NCBI RefSeq assembly: GCF_003268475.1
Contig: NZ_MCIF01000002.1
Coordinates: forward strand, 1,009,261-1,073,260
Reading direction: 5' to 3'
From: Thermogemmatispora tikiterensis
Lineage (GTDB): Bacteria; Chloroflexota; Ktedonobacteria; Ktedonobacterales; Ktedonobacteraceae
Length of the DNA stretch: 64,000 bases
Below the pieces are notes generated by a model. It was not told the DNA's origin and ran no database searches. It saw only the letters and a program-made list of their open reading frames with translations. The translations under genes were made by a program, and so were the position numbers. Below are positions 52,137-61,610 of the stretch, piece after piece; the stretch's first letter is position 1, and every line of letters starts with the position of its first letter.

Positions 52137-52802
52137 TCAAGCGGAGGCCAGCGGCGCCTGGAGTACAGCATCGTAGAACTGCATTTCGTACTGATGGCTG
52201 AGACGTATCACCTGGGTCAGGCGCTGGCGCTCTGCCGGCTCGAAGTGCCGTTCGCTGAGCCAGCGCTCCAGGGGAGTGAGCTGCTCACTGATGGCCAGAT
52301 GGGCACTGAAAAAGGCTACCTGGGAGGCTTCCAGCTTGTAATGGCGCATGAGCGCCGGGTAGACGCGCAGGCAAAGCTGGGCAAAGACCTCCTCGCTGGC
52401 CCCTACCGCCGCCAGCCATTCTAGAGGGGTACCCGTCTCAACAATCCAGTAAAAGAAATTGAGCAGCGCCAGACAGGCCGCTAACGGCTCAACCTGGGCA
52501 AAGGCCGCTCGCGGTACTCCGACCGCCGCTCCGAAGCGCAGCAGCAGCTCAGGACCTCCTTTTTTAGCCACCAGCTTATCGATGAGCATCTCCTGCAGCT
52601 CTAAATTGGGGGCGGCCCGCGCAATGGCCAGACCATCAAGACGATAGGCATCCTGGACAATGAGCCAGTCCTGCAGAGCAAAGAGACCCAGTCTCTCTCG
52701 AGCCAGCGTACCTGTCTCTATGCCGCTCCAGAAGGGATGGTGAAGAATGCGCTCACGCAGTGACCGTAGCTCTGGCGTGAGCAGCTGATCAAACCATACC
52801 AT
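52137..52802 (-). CDS. TenA/PqqC-like (heme-oxygenase-fold) protein
   Basis: A 221-aa all-helical protein of the TENA/THI-4-PqqC superfamily. WFDQLLTPELRSLRERILHHPFWSGIETGTL and LFALQDWLIVQDAYRLDGLAIARA match the N-terminal part of the fold, and AFFSAHLAISEQLTPLERWL the later helices. Candidate metal or substrate residues include the His of HHPFW, Asp of LQDW, and AHLAISEQ. The enzyme could be a thiaminase II-like hydrolase or a diiron oxygenase-like protein; the sequence alone does not decide. It is convergent with the methyltransferase gene and divergent from the small membrane protein. Confidence 0.7.
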   Translation of the reverse strand: MVWFDQLLTPELRSLRERILHHPFWSGIETGTLARERLGLFALQDWLIVQDAYRLDGLAIARAAPNLELQEMLIDKLVAKKGGPELLLRFGAAVGVPRAAFAQVEPLAACLALLNFFYWIVETGTPLEWLAAVGASEEVFAQLCLRVYPALMRHYKLEASQVAFFSAHLAISEQLTPLERWLSERHFEPAERQRLTQVIRLSHQYEMQFYDAVLQAPLASA

Positions 52803-52881
52803 TACTCAGTTCCCTCTCGGTTGTTCTTTTTTCTTATCTCATGCTGACGGTCCGGCTCAGACAGCTGACGCCGTCTCATTG

Positions 52882-52946
52882 TTGCCGGGTAGACCACCGA
52901 TCGGCTACACTGTAGGTGCAGCCGCTGCATAATGCTGCCTGCACCT
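52882..52946 (+). promoter_or_regulatory. Promoter and leader hairpin before the small membrane protein gene
   Basis: TTGCCG (52882-52887), an 18-nt spacer and TACACT (52906-52911) are followed by an inverted repeat, AGGTGCAG (52914-52921) and CTGCACCT (52939-52946), in the leader upstream of GGAGG and ATG 52979. The hairpin could be an operator or a leader structure. Confidence 0.45.
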
Positions 52947-52978
52947 GAACAGGATCGGGAGGAGGTGGGAACAGAAGC

Positions 52979-53269
52979 ATGCTGGATAACTTGACGCTTA
53001 TCCCACTGTTTGCTTTTACCCTGGCCGCACTCATGTTTATGGGACTGGCGATCGACAGCTTTGTTGAGCGTGGCCTCTCCTTGTCTAGCCTGGCACGCTT
53101 CTGCCTGGAGCTGGCATTGAGCAGTCTGCTGCTCTTACCCGTGGCCTATGTCCTGCTTGACGCCAGCGGCGAGTGGTACATCTTCATTGGAATCACTGCT
53201 TTGCTGCTGATAGCAGCACTCTGTGCCCTGCTGGGGCAGCTTGCCCGTCTCATCAGCCCCAGGCGCTAA
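52979..53269 (+). CDS. Small membrane protein, unknown function
   Basis: A 96-aa protein with three predicted helices (about 5-27, 38-60 and 66-90). No family recognised. A good GGAGG precedes ATG 52979 and it has its own promoter, so it is probably a real gene. Confidence 0.6.
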   Translation: MLDNLTLIPLFAFTLAALMFMGLAIDSFVERGLSLSSLARFCLELALSSLLLLPVAYVLLDASGEWYIFIGITALLLIAALCALLGQLARLISPRR

Positions 53270-53465
53270 GCGCGCAAAAGAGAGGGAAGCGCGCCAGACA
53301 TGTATGTGCTGGCCGAGCTGGCGCCACTCAACCAGAGGGCAGTCACGGCCCGACTGCCGACCTTGACACCGGCGCGCCCCTCCCTTTTGCTCCCTGTATG
53401 CTTGCTCCCACGGCCAGCCTGACCAGGTTCAGCCTGCCTTTGAGCAGGGGCTAGAAGGGCAGGAC

Positions 53466-55019
53466 CTAGCTGAGACCAGCCAGGGCATGGAAGACGGTCC
53501 TGAGAGCAGGATAGAGAGCGCGATATTGCTCATAGAAGCGAGCATAGAGCGTGACCAGCTCGGGCCGGGGCGCTGTGTTTTCGACCACTCTGACAGTGGC
53601 CTCGCAGGCTGCCTCAACCGAGGGATAGAGGCCAGCCGCCACTCCCGCCAGTAAGGCCGCTCCAAAGGCTGGTCCCTCGCTGGCATTGGTCACGGCCAGC
53701 TCTACACCCAGTATATCGGCAATGATTTGCCGCCAGAGAGGACTCTTGGCTCCGCCACCCGTGGCCCGCACCTGCTCTAGCTGCAATCCCTGAGCGGTAA
53801 TGATAGTGAAGCAGTCCTTGAGACTAAAGGCCACACCCTCCAGGACGGCTCGAATAAGATGGCGGCGATCATGAGCGGCAGTCAGACCGATCCAACCGCC
53901 ACGGGCATAGGCATCCAGATGCGGTGTACGTTCCCCTTGCAGGTAGGGCAGGAAAAGTAGCCCCGCGCAGCCAGGTGGAGCGCCCTCCGCTTCGCGTGTG
54001 AGCAGCTCATAGGCATCCAGATCAGTCCAACGCTCCAGAGCACGCTCAGGCAGTCCCAGATAGTCGCGCACCCAGCGCAACGAGAGGCCCGCTCCCTGCG
54101 TTACCCCCATCAGATACCAGGCTCGCGGCACGGCATGATTAAAGGTGTGAATGCGAGGTGTCGGGCCTGAGCGATCGACATGAGGGGCCTCAGCATGGGC
54201 TAGCACCACCCCACTGGTGCCGATCGAGACCAGGGCAAGGCCAGGCCGCACGACGCCATTACCTACCGCCCCACAGGCATTATCGGCTCCCCCGCCAGCT
54301 ACTGGAGTACCAGCGAGCAGACCTGTGAGAGCAGCCACTTCCTCCGTAATCGTACCGGCGACGGCATCCGCTGGCACCACCGGCGGCAGCAGAGCAGGGT
54401 CAAGCCCAATAGCTTCCAATACGGCGCTCGACCAGTTGCCCTCAGCTACATTCAGCAGACAGGTCCCGGCAGCATCGGAGATCTCCATCGCCATTCTTCC
54501 AGTCAGGCGATAACGGATATAGTCCTTGGGCAGCAGCACGGTCCGAACGCGCGCAAACAGTTCCGGCTCATGCTCGCGCACCCAGAGAATCTTGGGCGCG
54601 GAGAAACCCGGCAGCGCCGGATTAGAGACCAGCTCGATCAGCCTCGCAGCCCCCACTTGCCCGGTCATCCAGCGACACTGCGGCTCGCTGCGCTGATCCG
54701 CCCAGATGATACAAGGGCGAATTACCTGGGCCGCTTCATCCAGCAGCACGATGCCATGCATCTGGCCAGAGAGGCCAATCCCCCGCACTGCAGAGGGCTG
54801 AACCCCAACCCTGGCCCCTTGCTCCAGACAGGAGCGAATCGCTTTTAACGTTGCCTGCCACCAGTCAGCCGGATTCTGCTCGGCCCAACCGGGACGCGGA
54901 TGAAAGAGCGGATAGTCCACAAAAGCCGAGGCCAGAGGACGGCCATCCACCGCAGCAAAGATAGCTGCTTTCACGCCAGTGGTGCCCAGATCAATACCAA
55001 GTAGCGCTTCCATTGGCAT
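53466..55019 (-). CDS. xylB: Xylulokinase (FGGY family)
   Basis: ATP-dependent phosphorylation of D-xylulose. The 517-aa protein has the N-terminal phosphate-binding motif LLGIDLGTTGVKAA, the GLSGQMHGIVLLDE segment diagnostic for XylB, IIWADQRSE, and the C-terminal FGGY signature region (GVAFSLKDCFTII, RATGGGAKSPLWRQIIADILG). Length fits. The start may be ATG 55019 or the next Met two codons on. It follows an isomerase-like gene on the same strand (gap about 195 nt), so the two form a probable xylose pair. Its stop faces the 3' end of the small membrane protein gene. Confidence 0.9.
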   Translation of the reverse strand: MPMEALLGIDLGTTGVKAAIFAAVDGRPLASAFVDYPLFHPRPGWAEQNPADWWQATLKAIRSCLEQGARVGVQPSAVRGIGLSGQMHGIVLLDEAAQVIRPCIIWADQRSEPQCRWMTGQVGAARLIELVSNPALPGFSAPKILWVREHEPELFARVRTVLLPKDYIRYRLTGRMAMEISDAAGTCLLNVAEGNWSSAVLEAIGLDPALLPPVVPADAVAGTITEEVAALTGLLAGTPVAGGGADNACGAVGNGVVRPGLALVSIGTSGVVLAHAEAPHVDRSGPTPRIHTFNHAVPRAWYLMGVTQGAGLSLRWVRDYLGLPERALERWTDLDAYELLTREAEGAPPGCAGLLFLPYLQGERTPHLDAYARGGWIGLTAAHDRRHLIRAVLEGVAFSLKDCFTIITAQGLQLEQVRATGGGAKSPLWRQIIADILGVELAVTNASEGPAFGAALLAGVAAGLYPSVEAACEATVRVVENTAPRPELVTLYARFYEQYRALYPALRTVFHALAGLS

Positions 55020-55214
55020 GCATCCTGGAAAAACAGATCAGCAGAGCAGGGTCATGCGCCTGCTGGCCGTACCGGGGACTGCCTCCCATGCCAGGCAATC
55101 ACAGGCAATCAGACACAAGTAGGCCCGCGCCTTGCCTGACGACTGGCCTGCCCTGCGCGGTCAACAAGACGAAGACCCTCCTCTGCCGTAACGCTTCAGC
55201 CCGTTTCGTAGTCC

Positions 55215-56279
55215 TCAGCGCTTCTTACGCTGCTGAATAATGCCATCGATATAGGCCTGATCCAGACCCAGCGTCTCGTAGACGATGCGATAGCCCTCGA
55301 CAGCGTCGGCCCGTGCCCGCGCCTCGGCGAGAGCCTGACGATCGATCCTGCGAGCCAGGTCATTGATAAAGGTCCACTGGAGGACTGAGCGACGCACCGC
55401 TGCGATCTGGTCCTCGGTATAGGGGTAGAGATCATAGCCAATGCGCTCGCCATTCTGGCCATAGCCAACATCCTGTAGCGTCATGGCCAGCTCCAGGGTC
55501 TGCATAAAGAAAGAAGCGCCGACCATGTTATCGTCGTCAAAGGTGCCCCAGCCAGAGTTGGCATGCTGATGGCCCAGACGCCCCTCAGCATGCAGGAGGG
55601 CGGCGTACTCCGCCAGGTTTTCCCCGTTCATGATCAGGTGCTGCCAGTCCATATTGACCAGCAGCCGCGAAGTATCGACGCCCAGACGCCCGATGCGCTC
55701 GATAGTATAGAGGCAGGCAGCGATATTGCGCATCAGGATATTCATAGCTGGTTCACTATTCTTATGCTCCAGGAAGACTTTGACGCCCTTGGAAGCGGCA
55801 TGAGCGACAACTTCGGCCACCCCTTCGACAAAGAGATTCCAGGTGTGGGCGTAGTCGCGCTGAAAGTTATAGTTGTAGCCCTCGGCCCCGGGCCAGATAA
55901 TGAAATTGGCGCCCAGGGCGGCGGCCAGATCGACACCCCGCTTGAGGGTTTCGATGCCGCGACGACGCAGGACCGGGTCGGGGTTAATGAAAGCACCGAG
56001 TTTGTAGGTGGGGTCGGTGTGGAGGCCGGCGGCGATGCAATAGATATCCATCGGGCCCAGAGCGGCCTTGATGGCCTCGACGGTGTCCTCATTGATCTCG
56101 CCGGGATAATGGTATTCGAGGCCATCGACCAGATCGGCCAGTCCATCAACCACGCGCTTCGTGCGCGTGACCATGTCCTCATTAGCCACCTCGGGATGGT
56201 AGCCAGGCGGGACAAAGCGCGTGACGTTGGGGCCAAAGGCCCAAATCCCAACGCTGTTTTTGATGGCTTGATGTTCCAC
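55215..56279 (-). CDS. Xylose isomerase-like TIM-barrel sugar isomerase
   Basis: A 354-aa protein likely to interconvert an aldose and ketose using two divalent metals. WPGAEGYNYNFQ and VFLEHKNSEPAM resemble the WGGREG and IEPKPNEP motifs of xylose isomerase; VNMDWQHLIMNGE and LGHQHANSGWGTFDDD supply further His and Asp ligands. It is shorter and more diverged than classical XylA, so rhamnose isomerase-type activity is an alternative. The start is GTG 56277-56279 with AAGGAGG 6 nt upstream; the open frame goes on to 56465 without such a site. Xylulokinase follows, supporting xylose isomerisation. Confidence 0.78.
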   Translation of the reverse strand: MEHQAIKNSVGIWAFGPNVTRFVPPGYHPEVANEDMVTRTKRVVDGLADLVDGLEYHYPGEINEDTVEAIKAALGPMDIYCIAAGLHTDPTYKLGAFINPDPVLRRRGIETLKRGVDLAAALGANFIIWPGAEGYNYNFQRDYAHTWNLFVEGVAEVVAHAASKGVKVFLEHKNSEPAMNILMRNIAACLYTIERIGRLGVDTSRLLVNMDWQHLIMNGENLAEYAALLHAEGRLGHQHANSGWGTFDDDNMVGASFFMQTLELAMTLQDVGYGQNGERIGYDLYPYTEDQIAAVRRSVLQWTFINDLARRIDRQALAEARARADAVEGYRIVYETLGLDQAYIDGIIQQRKKR

Positions 56280-56379
56280 TGCTCCCTCCTTAGAATGAGA
56301 TTCCGGTGGACTGTCTCCCGGTACGGTTGTGTCTGTCTGGCCCCCCGTTGCCCAGGAAGCAATCGCCGATCCACCTTTA

Positions 56380-56385
56380 AGTATA
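56380..56385 (-). promoter_or_regulatory. -10 box of the isomerase-xylulokinase unit
   Basis: The minus strand reads TATACT about 100 nt before GTG 56279. The -35 region is weak. Confidence 0.4.
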
Positions 56386-56566
56386 CACCCGAGGGGCCTG
56401 AAAAGGCGATGGGAAGGCTTGCTCAAGGCGAGTCGCTCTGTCCCCGAGCGGGAGGAGAGCAGCACGCAGGGAAGGAGCCGCTAATCAACCTGGCCAAGCG
56501 AAGCGCGCTGGGGAAGGATAGAGCAGAGTGAAACAGAAGTTCCAGAAGAGAAGCATAAAGAAGGTA

Positions 56567-56596
56567 TTGACAGAGAAAACCGGGGTTCTTTATAAT
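56567..56596 (+). promoter_or_regulatory. Sigma-70 promoter of the Liv ABC transporter operon
   Basis: Consensus TTGACA (56567-56572), an 18-nt spacer and consensus TATAAT (56591-56596). The transcript would have a leader of about 240 nt before ATG 56842. Confidence 0.65.
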
Positions 56597-56841
56597 CAGC
56601 CCATCTACCAGCCTGGTTGATCTTGCAAGCCACATATCCTGCTGGTGGCAAATCCAGGTCACGTCAGCAGAAGGATGGTGGGACGGTGAAAGCAAGGCCG
56701 TGTGAGGTTTTACCAGGACCATAGCGTAATGACTCGTAGGGGGTGAATTTGTGCGCTCCCCAAAAAGTTGCGCTCACCGCCCTGCTTTCACCCGCTTTGC
56801 GCGGTGCAGACCTGGTATTTGCGAAGGAGGCTGTTCTTCAC

Positions 56842-58164
56842 ATGAAGAGAAACTGGTTACGCTTCATGGCGATGACGATGGGTATACCTTTGCTTGTAGT
56901 AATGCTGGTAGCCTGCGGAGCCGGCACGACAACAGGCACGAGCACCAGCACAACACAGGGGTCCACCATCATCAAGGTCGCCACTGATTTTCCAGTCAGC
57001 GGCGCGGACGCTGGTATTGGAAAATCGACTGAGAACGGAGCGCACCTGGCCGTTGATGAGGCCAATGCTAACCATGTGATCCCCGGCTATACACTGCAGT
57101 TCGATCCCCAGGACGATGTTGGTGCCTCGGGCGTCCACGATCCGACGAAAGGCGCGAATAACATGAAGGCCCTGGTCGGCGATGCTCTGGTGGCAGGCGT
57201 GGTTGGCCCACTCAACAGTAATGTGGCCCAGGCGGAGATGCCGATCGCTAATCAGGCCCCGCTGGCAATGATCAGCCCGGCGAATACCAACCCCTGCCTG
57301 ACCAAGGAAGGGGCCGACGTGGGCTGCACCGGAGCAAATGACCTGGTTCCCAAGCTGCGCCCCACAGGCAAGGTGACCTACTTCCGCGTCGCAGCCACCG
57401 ATGACCATCAGGGACCCGCAATGGCGGACTACCTGTATAATACGCTGCATCTGCGCACAGCCTACGTCATCGATGATACGGAGACCTATGGCGCCGGCCT
57501 CGCTAAGTACTTTGTCCAGGAGTGGACAAAGCTGGGCGGCACGGTGGTCGATGGCAAGAGCCACAGCGTCAAGAGTACTACTTCCTATTTGAATCTGCTG
57601 ACGGCAGCAGCAGCCTCCAAGCCCGACGTGATCTACTTCGGCGGTAACTACTCGACCGGAGGGCAGTTGATCCAGCAGCAGATGATGACTATCCCCTCGT
57701 TGAAGAACGCAGTCTTCGCGGGCGGCGATGGTCTGACTGGTAGCTCGGATTTCTACAAGCAGATCGTCGATTCGGGCGGTAAGGCCTACATGACAGTGGC
57801 CGCCCCCGATGTGTCGAAGATCCCCGCCGCGCAGCAGTTCATCAAGGACTACACGGCGAAGTACGGCGATGTGGGTCCTTATAGCGCTGCCGCCTACGAT
57901 GCCATGAATATCCTGATTCAGGCCATCAAGACGGCTCTGACCAAGACCCATACGCCCAAGGATTCAAGCGACGCGGCTCAGGCTCAGGTCTTCCGCCAGG
58001 CGGTCATCGACGCTCTGAAGACGATTACGTATAACGGTATCACTGGCAAGATTTCCTTCGACCAGAACGGTGATACGACCAACAAGATCTTCACGGTCTA
58101 TCAGGTCGCCAACGTGAACGGTCAGCCAGATCTGGAGGCAAAGGAAGTCGTTACCGTCCAGTAA
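56842..58164 (+). CDS. livK: Branched-chain amino acid ABC transporter substrate-binding lipoprotein
   Basis: A 440-aa lipoprotein. The signal peptide ends in the lipobox LVAC at about residues 22-25 (Cys anchor), followed by a Thr/Ser-rich spacer. The mature domain (VATDFPVSGADAGIGKSTENGAHLAVDEANA, GVVGPLNSNVAQAEMPIANQ, YVIDDTETYGAGLAKYF) is a type 1 periplasmic-binding fold of the LivJ/LivK type. The start is ATG 56842 with AAGGAGG upstream; the frame is open 33 codons further 5' but that part is not a signal peptide. A hairpin after its stop probably lowers expression of the permease genes. The exact ligand is uncertain. Confidence 0.85.
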   Translation: MKRNWLRFMAMTMGIPLLVVMLVACGAGTTTGTSTSTTQGSTIIKVATDFPVSGADAGIGKSTENGAHLAVDEANANHVIPGYTLQFDPQDDVGASGVHDPTKGANNMKALVGDALVAGVVGPLNSNVAQAEMPIANQAPLAMISPANTNPCLTKEGADVGCTGANDLVPKLRPTGKVTYFRVAATDDHQGPAMADYLYNTLHLRTAYVIDDTETYGAGLAKYFVQEWTKLGGTVVDGKSHSVKSTTSYLNLLTAAAASKPDVIYFGGNYSTGGQLIQQQMMTIPSLKNAVFAGGDGLTGSSDFYKQIVDSGGKAYMTVAAPDVSKIPAAQQFIKDYTAKYGDVGPYSAAAYDAMNILIQAIKTALTKTHTPKDSSDAAQAQVFRQAVIDALKTITYNGITGKISFDQNGDTTNKIFTVYQVANVNGQPDLEAKEVVTVQ

Positions 58165-58179
58165 CACAGCTCAAGAGCA

Positions 58180-58234
58180 GGCAGGCCAGTCAGGTTTACA
58201 CCGTCTAGCCGGTCCTGATTCTCACTGGCCTGCC
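58180..58234 (+). terminator. Intra-operon terminator/attenuator hairpin after livK
   Basis: GGCAGGCCAGT (58180-58190) and ACTGGCCTGCC (58224-58234) are perfect 11-bp arms, followed by TTTCAGACTCCT. It starts about 15 nt after the livK stop, in a 360-nt gap (58165-58524) that also has three close copies of AGCCCATC/AGCCCC near 58418-58440. It fits the common pattern of excess binding protein over permease. Confidence 0.6.
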
Positions 58235-58524
58235 TTTCAGACTCCTACTTGCTGTAGCTGTTGCAGTCCTCGGTTGGCTGAAGATTCTCCCCAGGCTGGT
58301 GTCCCTGCGACTCCTGTTGCTCTTGCAGTGGTTGCTGTTTCTATAGTCCTCATCGCCCACTTCAGCCGACCTTTCTGGATAAGGCAGGAGAGAGCCAGTC
58401 AGTCAGGCAGCTCGTTAGCCCATCAGCCCATCAGCCCCAAGCATTGACCGTTGCTTTCTCCTGCCTTGCCCCTACCCGTCAGATGCTGGTATCATAAACT
58501 GGCAAAAGGTGAGGTGCAGGTTCT

Positions 58525-59478
58525 ATGACCCTGTTTTTGCAACTGCTCGTCGAAGGGCTTGTCATCGGGTCGATCTATTCTCTGGTCGCCCTGGGCTACA
58601 CGATGGTCTACGGGATCATCGAGCTGATCAACTTCGCCCACGGCGATATTTTCATGATGGGCACACTGGTAAGCCTGTTTATGGTGACGAACGTCTTTCA
58701 CCTGACCGATGTTTCCAAGATGTCACTGGGCGGCATGCTTGTCATGCTGGTTGTAACTTGTCTGGCATCTATCGTCATCTGCGCTCTGCTCGGTGTGCTC
58801 ATTGAGCGTATAGCCTATCGTCCGCTGCGCAACGCCCCTCGCCTGGCCCCACTGATCTCGGCCATTGGCGTCTCGCTGGCACTAGAGGATATTGCGAAGG
58901 CCATCATTGGCCCTAATCCTGTTGCGGCGCCATACCTGGTTCCCCTGGTCCACTATAGCATCGGCTCGGTCGACATCACAAATACTGATATCATTGTGCT
59001 GGTCGTGGCCCTGGTGCTGATGGTGGGCCTGCAGTGGCTGGTCACCAGCACCCGCATCGGGCGCGCCATGCGCGCTGTGGCACAAGATCGCGAGGCCGCA
59101 GCCCTCATGGGAGTCAATGTGGACCGTGTAATTGCGATCACCTTCCTGATCGGCGCTGGTATTGCTGGAGCCGGAGGCTTTGTCTTCCTGCTCTCGACTA
59201 ACAATACTGTCTTCAACATTGGCTTTGAGCTGGGGTTGTTCGCCTTTACTGCCGCAGTGTTAGGAGGCATTGGCAATCTGGTTGGTGCTATGCTCGGCGG
59301 TCTGGTGATTGGTCTGATCCGCGCCCTGGTGACCTACATCCCCGATCGCGATCTTCCCTTCGGCCTACCACACGGCGGCGTTGCCTGGCAGGATGCCGTG
59401 GTCTTCGCTATCCTGATCCTGATTCTGGTCTTCCGTCCGACAGGCCTCCTCGGGCAGCAACTGGCAGAGAAGGTCTAG
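58525..59478 (+). CDS. livH: Branched-chain amino acid ABC transporter permease LivH
   Basis: A 317-aa permease with about 8 helices. IGSIYSLVALGYTMVYGIIELINFAHGDIFMMG is the LivH hallmark, and RAVAQDREAAALMGVNVDRVIAITFLIG is the cytoplasmic loop that couples to the ATPases. The start is ATG 58525. It lies between livK and livM; the gap to livM is 46 nt. Confidence 0.9.
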   Translation: MTLFLQLLVEGLVIGSIYSLVALGYTMVYGIIELINFAHGDIFMMGTLVSLFMVTNVFHLTDVSKMSLGGMLVMLVVTCLASIVICALLGVLIERIAYRPLRNAPRLAPLISAIGVSLALEDIAKAIIGPNPVAAPYLVPLVHYSIGSVDITNTDIIVLVVALVLMVGLQWLVTSTRIGRAMRAVAQDREAAALMGVNVDRVIAITFLIGAGIAGAGGFVFLLSTNNTVFNIGFELGLFAFTAAVLGGIGNLVGAMLGGLVIGLIRALVTYIPDRDLPFGLPHGGVAWQDAVVFAILILILVFRPTGLLGQQLAEKV

Positions 59479-59524
59479 CTGCGAAGCGTGAGCACGCGCA
59501 CGTTGCTATAAGAGGTACAACACG

Positions 59525-61522
59525 ATGGCTATGTTGGTCCCTTCCCAAATCCTGCCACAGACAGGTGAGACCCGCCGGCTGCTTCTCAAATGGGTCATCG
59601 CTTTTTTGGTGCCGGTCCTCGTCTTTACGCTCGTCTGGAGTGGTGAGGCGATTCTGAATGCAGCCCTGCTGGCAATCTTCTTCCCCGGTAGCTTCTCAAT
59701 TGCGGCGATTGCCGCCGGCCTCTTTATGCTGCTCTTTTACGGCATCATCACGGGGCTGACAGGCTATCTGGTGGCAGCCGACAGTGGTCGTCAGAGTCTG
59801 CTGGATCTGTGGATCTCAATGTTCTTCTTCACGGTGGTGCCGATCCTTTTGATCTACATCACCGCCAACCTCTTTGTGGGCCTGGCCGCCTCAGTAGTAG
59901 TCTGGGCCTTCTACTATTATGGGCGCCGTCTCGTTCGACGTTTCCGTCCCCCTGCTCCCCTTCCTCCCCTGCCAAGCCTGAAAGTGCTTGATGCTGAGAT
60001 GCGCGCGACTTTGCTGACACGCGCACGCCTCGGCAGTTTCTGGTTCGCACTTTCCTTCTCCCTGATCTGGTTATTGGTCGACCTGCTCTTCTACTTTACC
60101 GGCCAGTACGGCCAGGCTTCACTGGTGTTCCTGGTCTGGATCCTGTTGCGCAGTGTGTTGCTGCCTGTCGCTGGCTGGCTGTTAGGAAGTCTGGGCGGGC
60201 TGGTGGCGATCCGCCACGCCGTGCCGGCTAACGGCAACGGCAGCAACGGCGATCGTGCCGGAGCGCCAGTCAGTACACGCCGACTGCGCCTGCTCTCAGC
60301 AACCCGCGCTCGCGAGGAGGCGCGCGACCTGGTCCCCAATGATCTCCCTCTGCGCAGCACAGGCGCCCGCAATTTCTACCTCCTGTTGCTTCTCGCCCTG
60401 CTCGTGTTCTACCCCATGATCGACCCCTTCCTCTTCGGCCCGGGCACGGACTCTCGTCTGGACAACTACGGTAACGCCGGCTACTATGTGATTCTGGCTC
60501 TGGGTTTGAACATCGTCGTGGGCTTCGCTGGCCTGCTGGACCTGGGCTATGTGGCCTTCTTTGTGATCGGGGCCTACACCTGGGCAATGGTTGGCTCACC
60601 CCAGTTGACAGTCCTGACAGGCATTCACATCAATCCCGATATCTGGCCCTGGCTCTTCTGGCCAATGCTGATTGTCGCTGCTCTGATTGCAGCTCTCTGG
60701 GGCGTCTTGCTGGGCGCTCCCACCTTACGCCTGCGCGGCGACTACCTGGCAATCGTGACGCTCGGCTTCGGCGAGATCATCCCCATCGTGGTCCAGAACC
60801 TGGATAAGTACACCAATGGCACCAACGGCCTGACGGGTATCTACTCTCCAGCCTTCTTTGGGGTACACTGGAATGTCTCGACTTCGGAGCCGTACTACTA
60901 CTTGATCCTGGTGCTGATCGCCATCGTGTTGCTGGCGAATCTGCGCCTGCGCGATTCGCGCATTGGACGTGCCTGGATAGCGATGCGAGAGGATGAGATC
61001 GCCGCTGCCGCCTCGGGCATCAATTTGACGCGGACAAAGCTCCTCGCCTTCGCGGCAGGTGCCTTCTTCTCCGGAATCGCCGGCGCTTACTATGCAGCGA
61101 AGCTCAGTACGGTAACATCCGGCAACTTTAGCTTCAGCGACTCGGTCATCTATCTGGCAATGGTGGTCCTCGGCGGCCTGGGAAGTATCCCCGGCGTGGT
61201 AGTGGGTGCCCTGGCTGTCTATGCCGTCAACGTCCTGGTCTTGCCCCAGCTCGACGCCCTGGGGAACGATCCTAGCAGCATCATCTACCCGATCTATACG
61301 CACATCCTGCAGGTGATCCCCAATTTCTCGTTTAGCAATATCCGTAACCTGATTTTCGGGATCATCCTGGTGGTGCTCATGATCTTCCGGCCAGAGGGGC
61401 TGATCCCCAGTACGCGCCGACGTCATGAGCTGCACCACACTGAGGCCGAAGGGGTAGAGATTACTTCGCTGGATACTCCACCAGGCGCCCCAGGCTTCGA
61501 GTCAGAGATGCGCGTTGAGTAA
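59525..61522 (+). CDS. livM: Branched-chain amino acid ABC transporter permease LivM with N-terminal membrane extension
   Basis: A 665-aa protein. The C-terminal 350 residues are a standard LivM: YYVILALGLNIVVGFAGLLDLGYVAFF, LRLRGDYLAIVTLGFGEIIPIVVQN, ARIGRAW-like RIGRAWIAMREDEIAAAASGIN and AMVVLGGLGSIPGVVVGA. The N-terminal 275 residues add about six helices and a basic linker (RRLRLLSATRAREEARDL), not part of the usual permease. The ending is acidic and disordered. The start is ATG 59525 with AGAGG upstream. It is flanked by livH and livG. Confidence 0.87.
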   Translation: MAMLVPSQILPQTGETRRLLLKWVIAFLVPVLVFTLVWSGEAILNAALLAIFFPGSFSIAAIAAGLFMLLFYGIITGLTGYLVAADSGRQSLLDLWISMFFFTVVPILLIYITANLFVGLAASVVVWAFYYYGRRLVRRFRPPAPLPPLPSLKVLDAEMRATLLTRARLGSFWFALSFSLIWLLVDLLFYFTGQYGQASLVFLVWILLRSVLLPVAGWLLGSLGGLVAIRHAVPANGNGSNGDRAGAPVSTRRLRLLSATRAREEARDLVPNDLPLRSTGARNFYLLLLLALLVFYPMIDPFLFGPGTDSRLDNYGNAGYYVILALGLNIVVGFAGLLDLGYVAFFVIGAYTWAMVGSPQLTVLTGIHINPDIWPWLFWPMLIVAALIAALWGVLLGAPTLRLRGDYLAIVTLGFGEIIPIVVQNLDKYTNGTNGLTGIYSPAFFGVHWNVSTSEPYYYLILVLIAIVLLANLRLRDSRIGRAWIAMREDEIAAAASGINLTRTKLLAFAAGAFFSGIAGAYYAAKLSTVTSGNFSFSDSVIYLAMVVLGGLGSIPGVVVGALAVYAVNVLVLPQLDALGNDPSSIIYPIYTHILQVIPNFSFSNIRNLIFGIILVVLMIFRPEGLIPSTRRRHELHHTEAEGVEITSLDTPPGAPGFESEMRVE

Positions 61523-61610
61523 AGAGCTGCCAGCATGTGTGACGAAGTGCAACGGAGCGAAGACCCATGCTACCGAATATCGAGGTTGTTCCTAGCTGGA
61601 GGCTGCAATC

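Noticed and set aside
55563..56531. 322-codon plus-strand frame opposite the isomerase gene
   Set aside because: Low-complexity Gly/Val/Asp-rich antisense translation, typical of a high-GC shadow.
56857..57951. 364-codon minus-strand frame opposite livK
   Set aside because: Antisense to a clear substrate-binding lipoprotein gene with lipobox and good ribosome-binding site.
60725..61438. 237-codon minus-strand frame opposite livM
   Set aside because: Antisense to conserved LivM membrane motifs.
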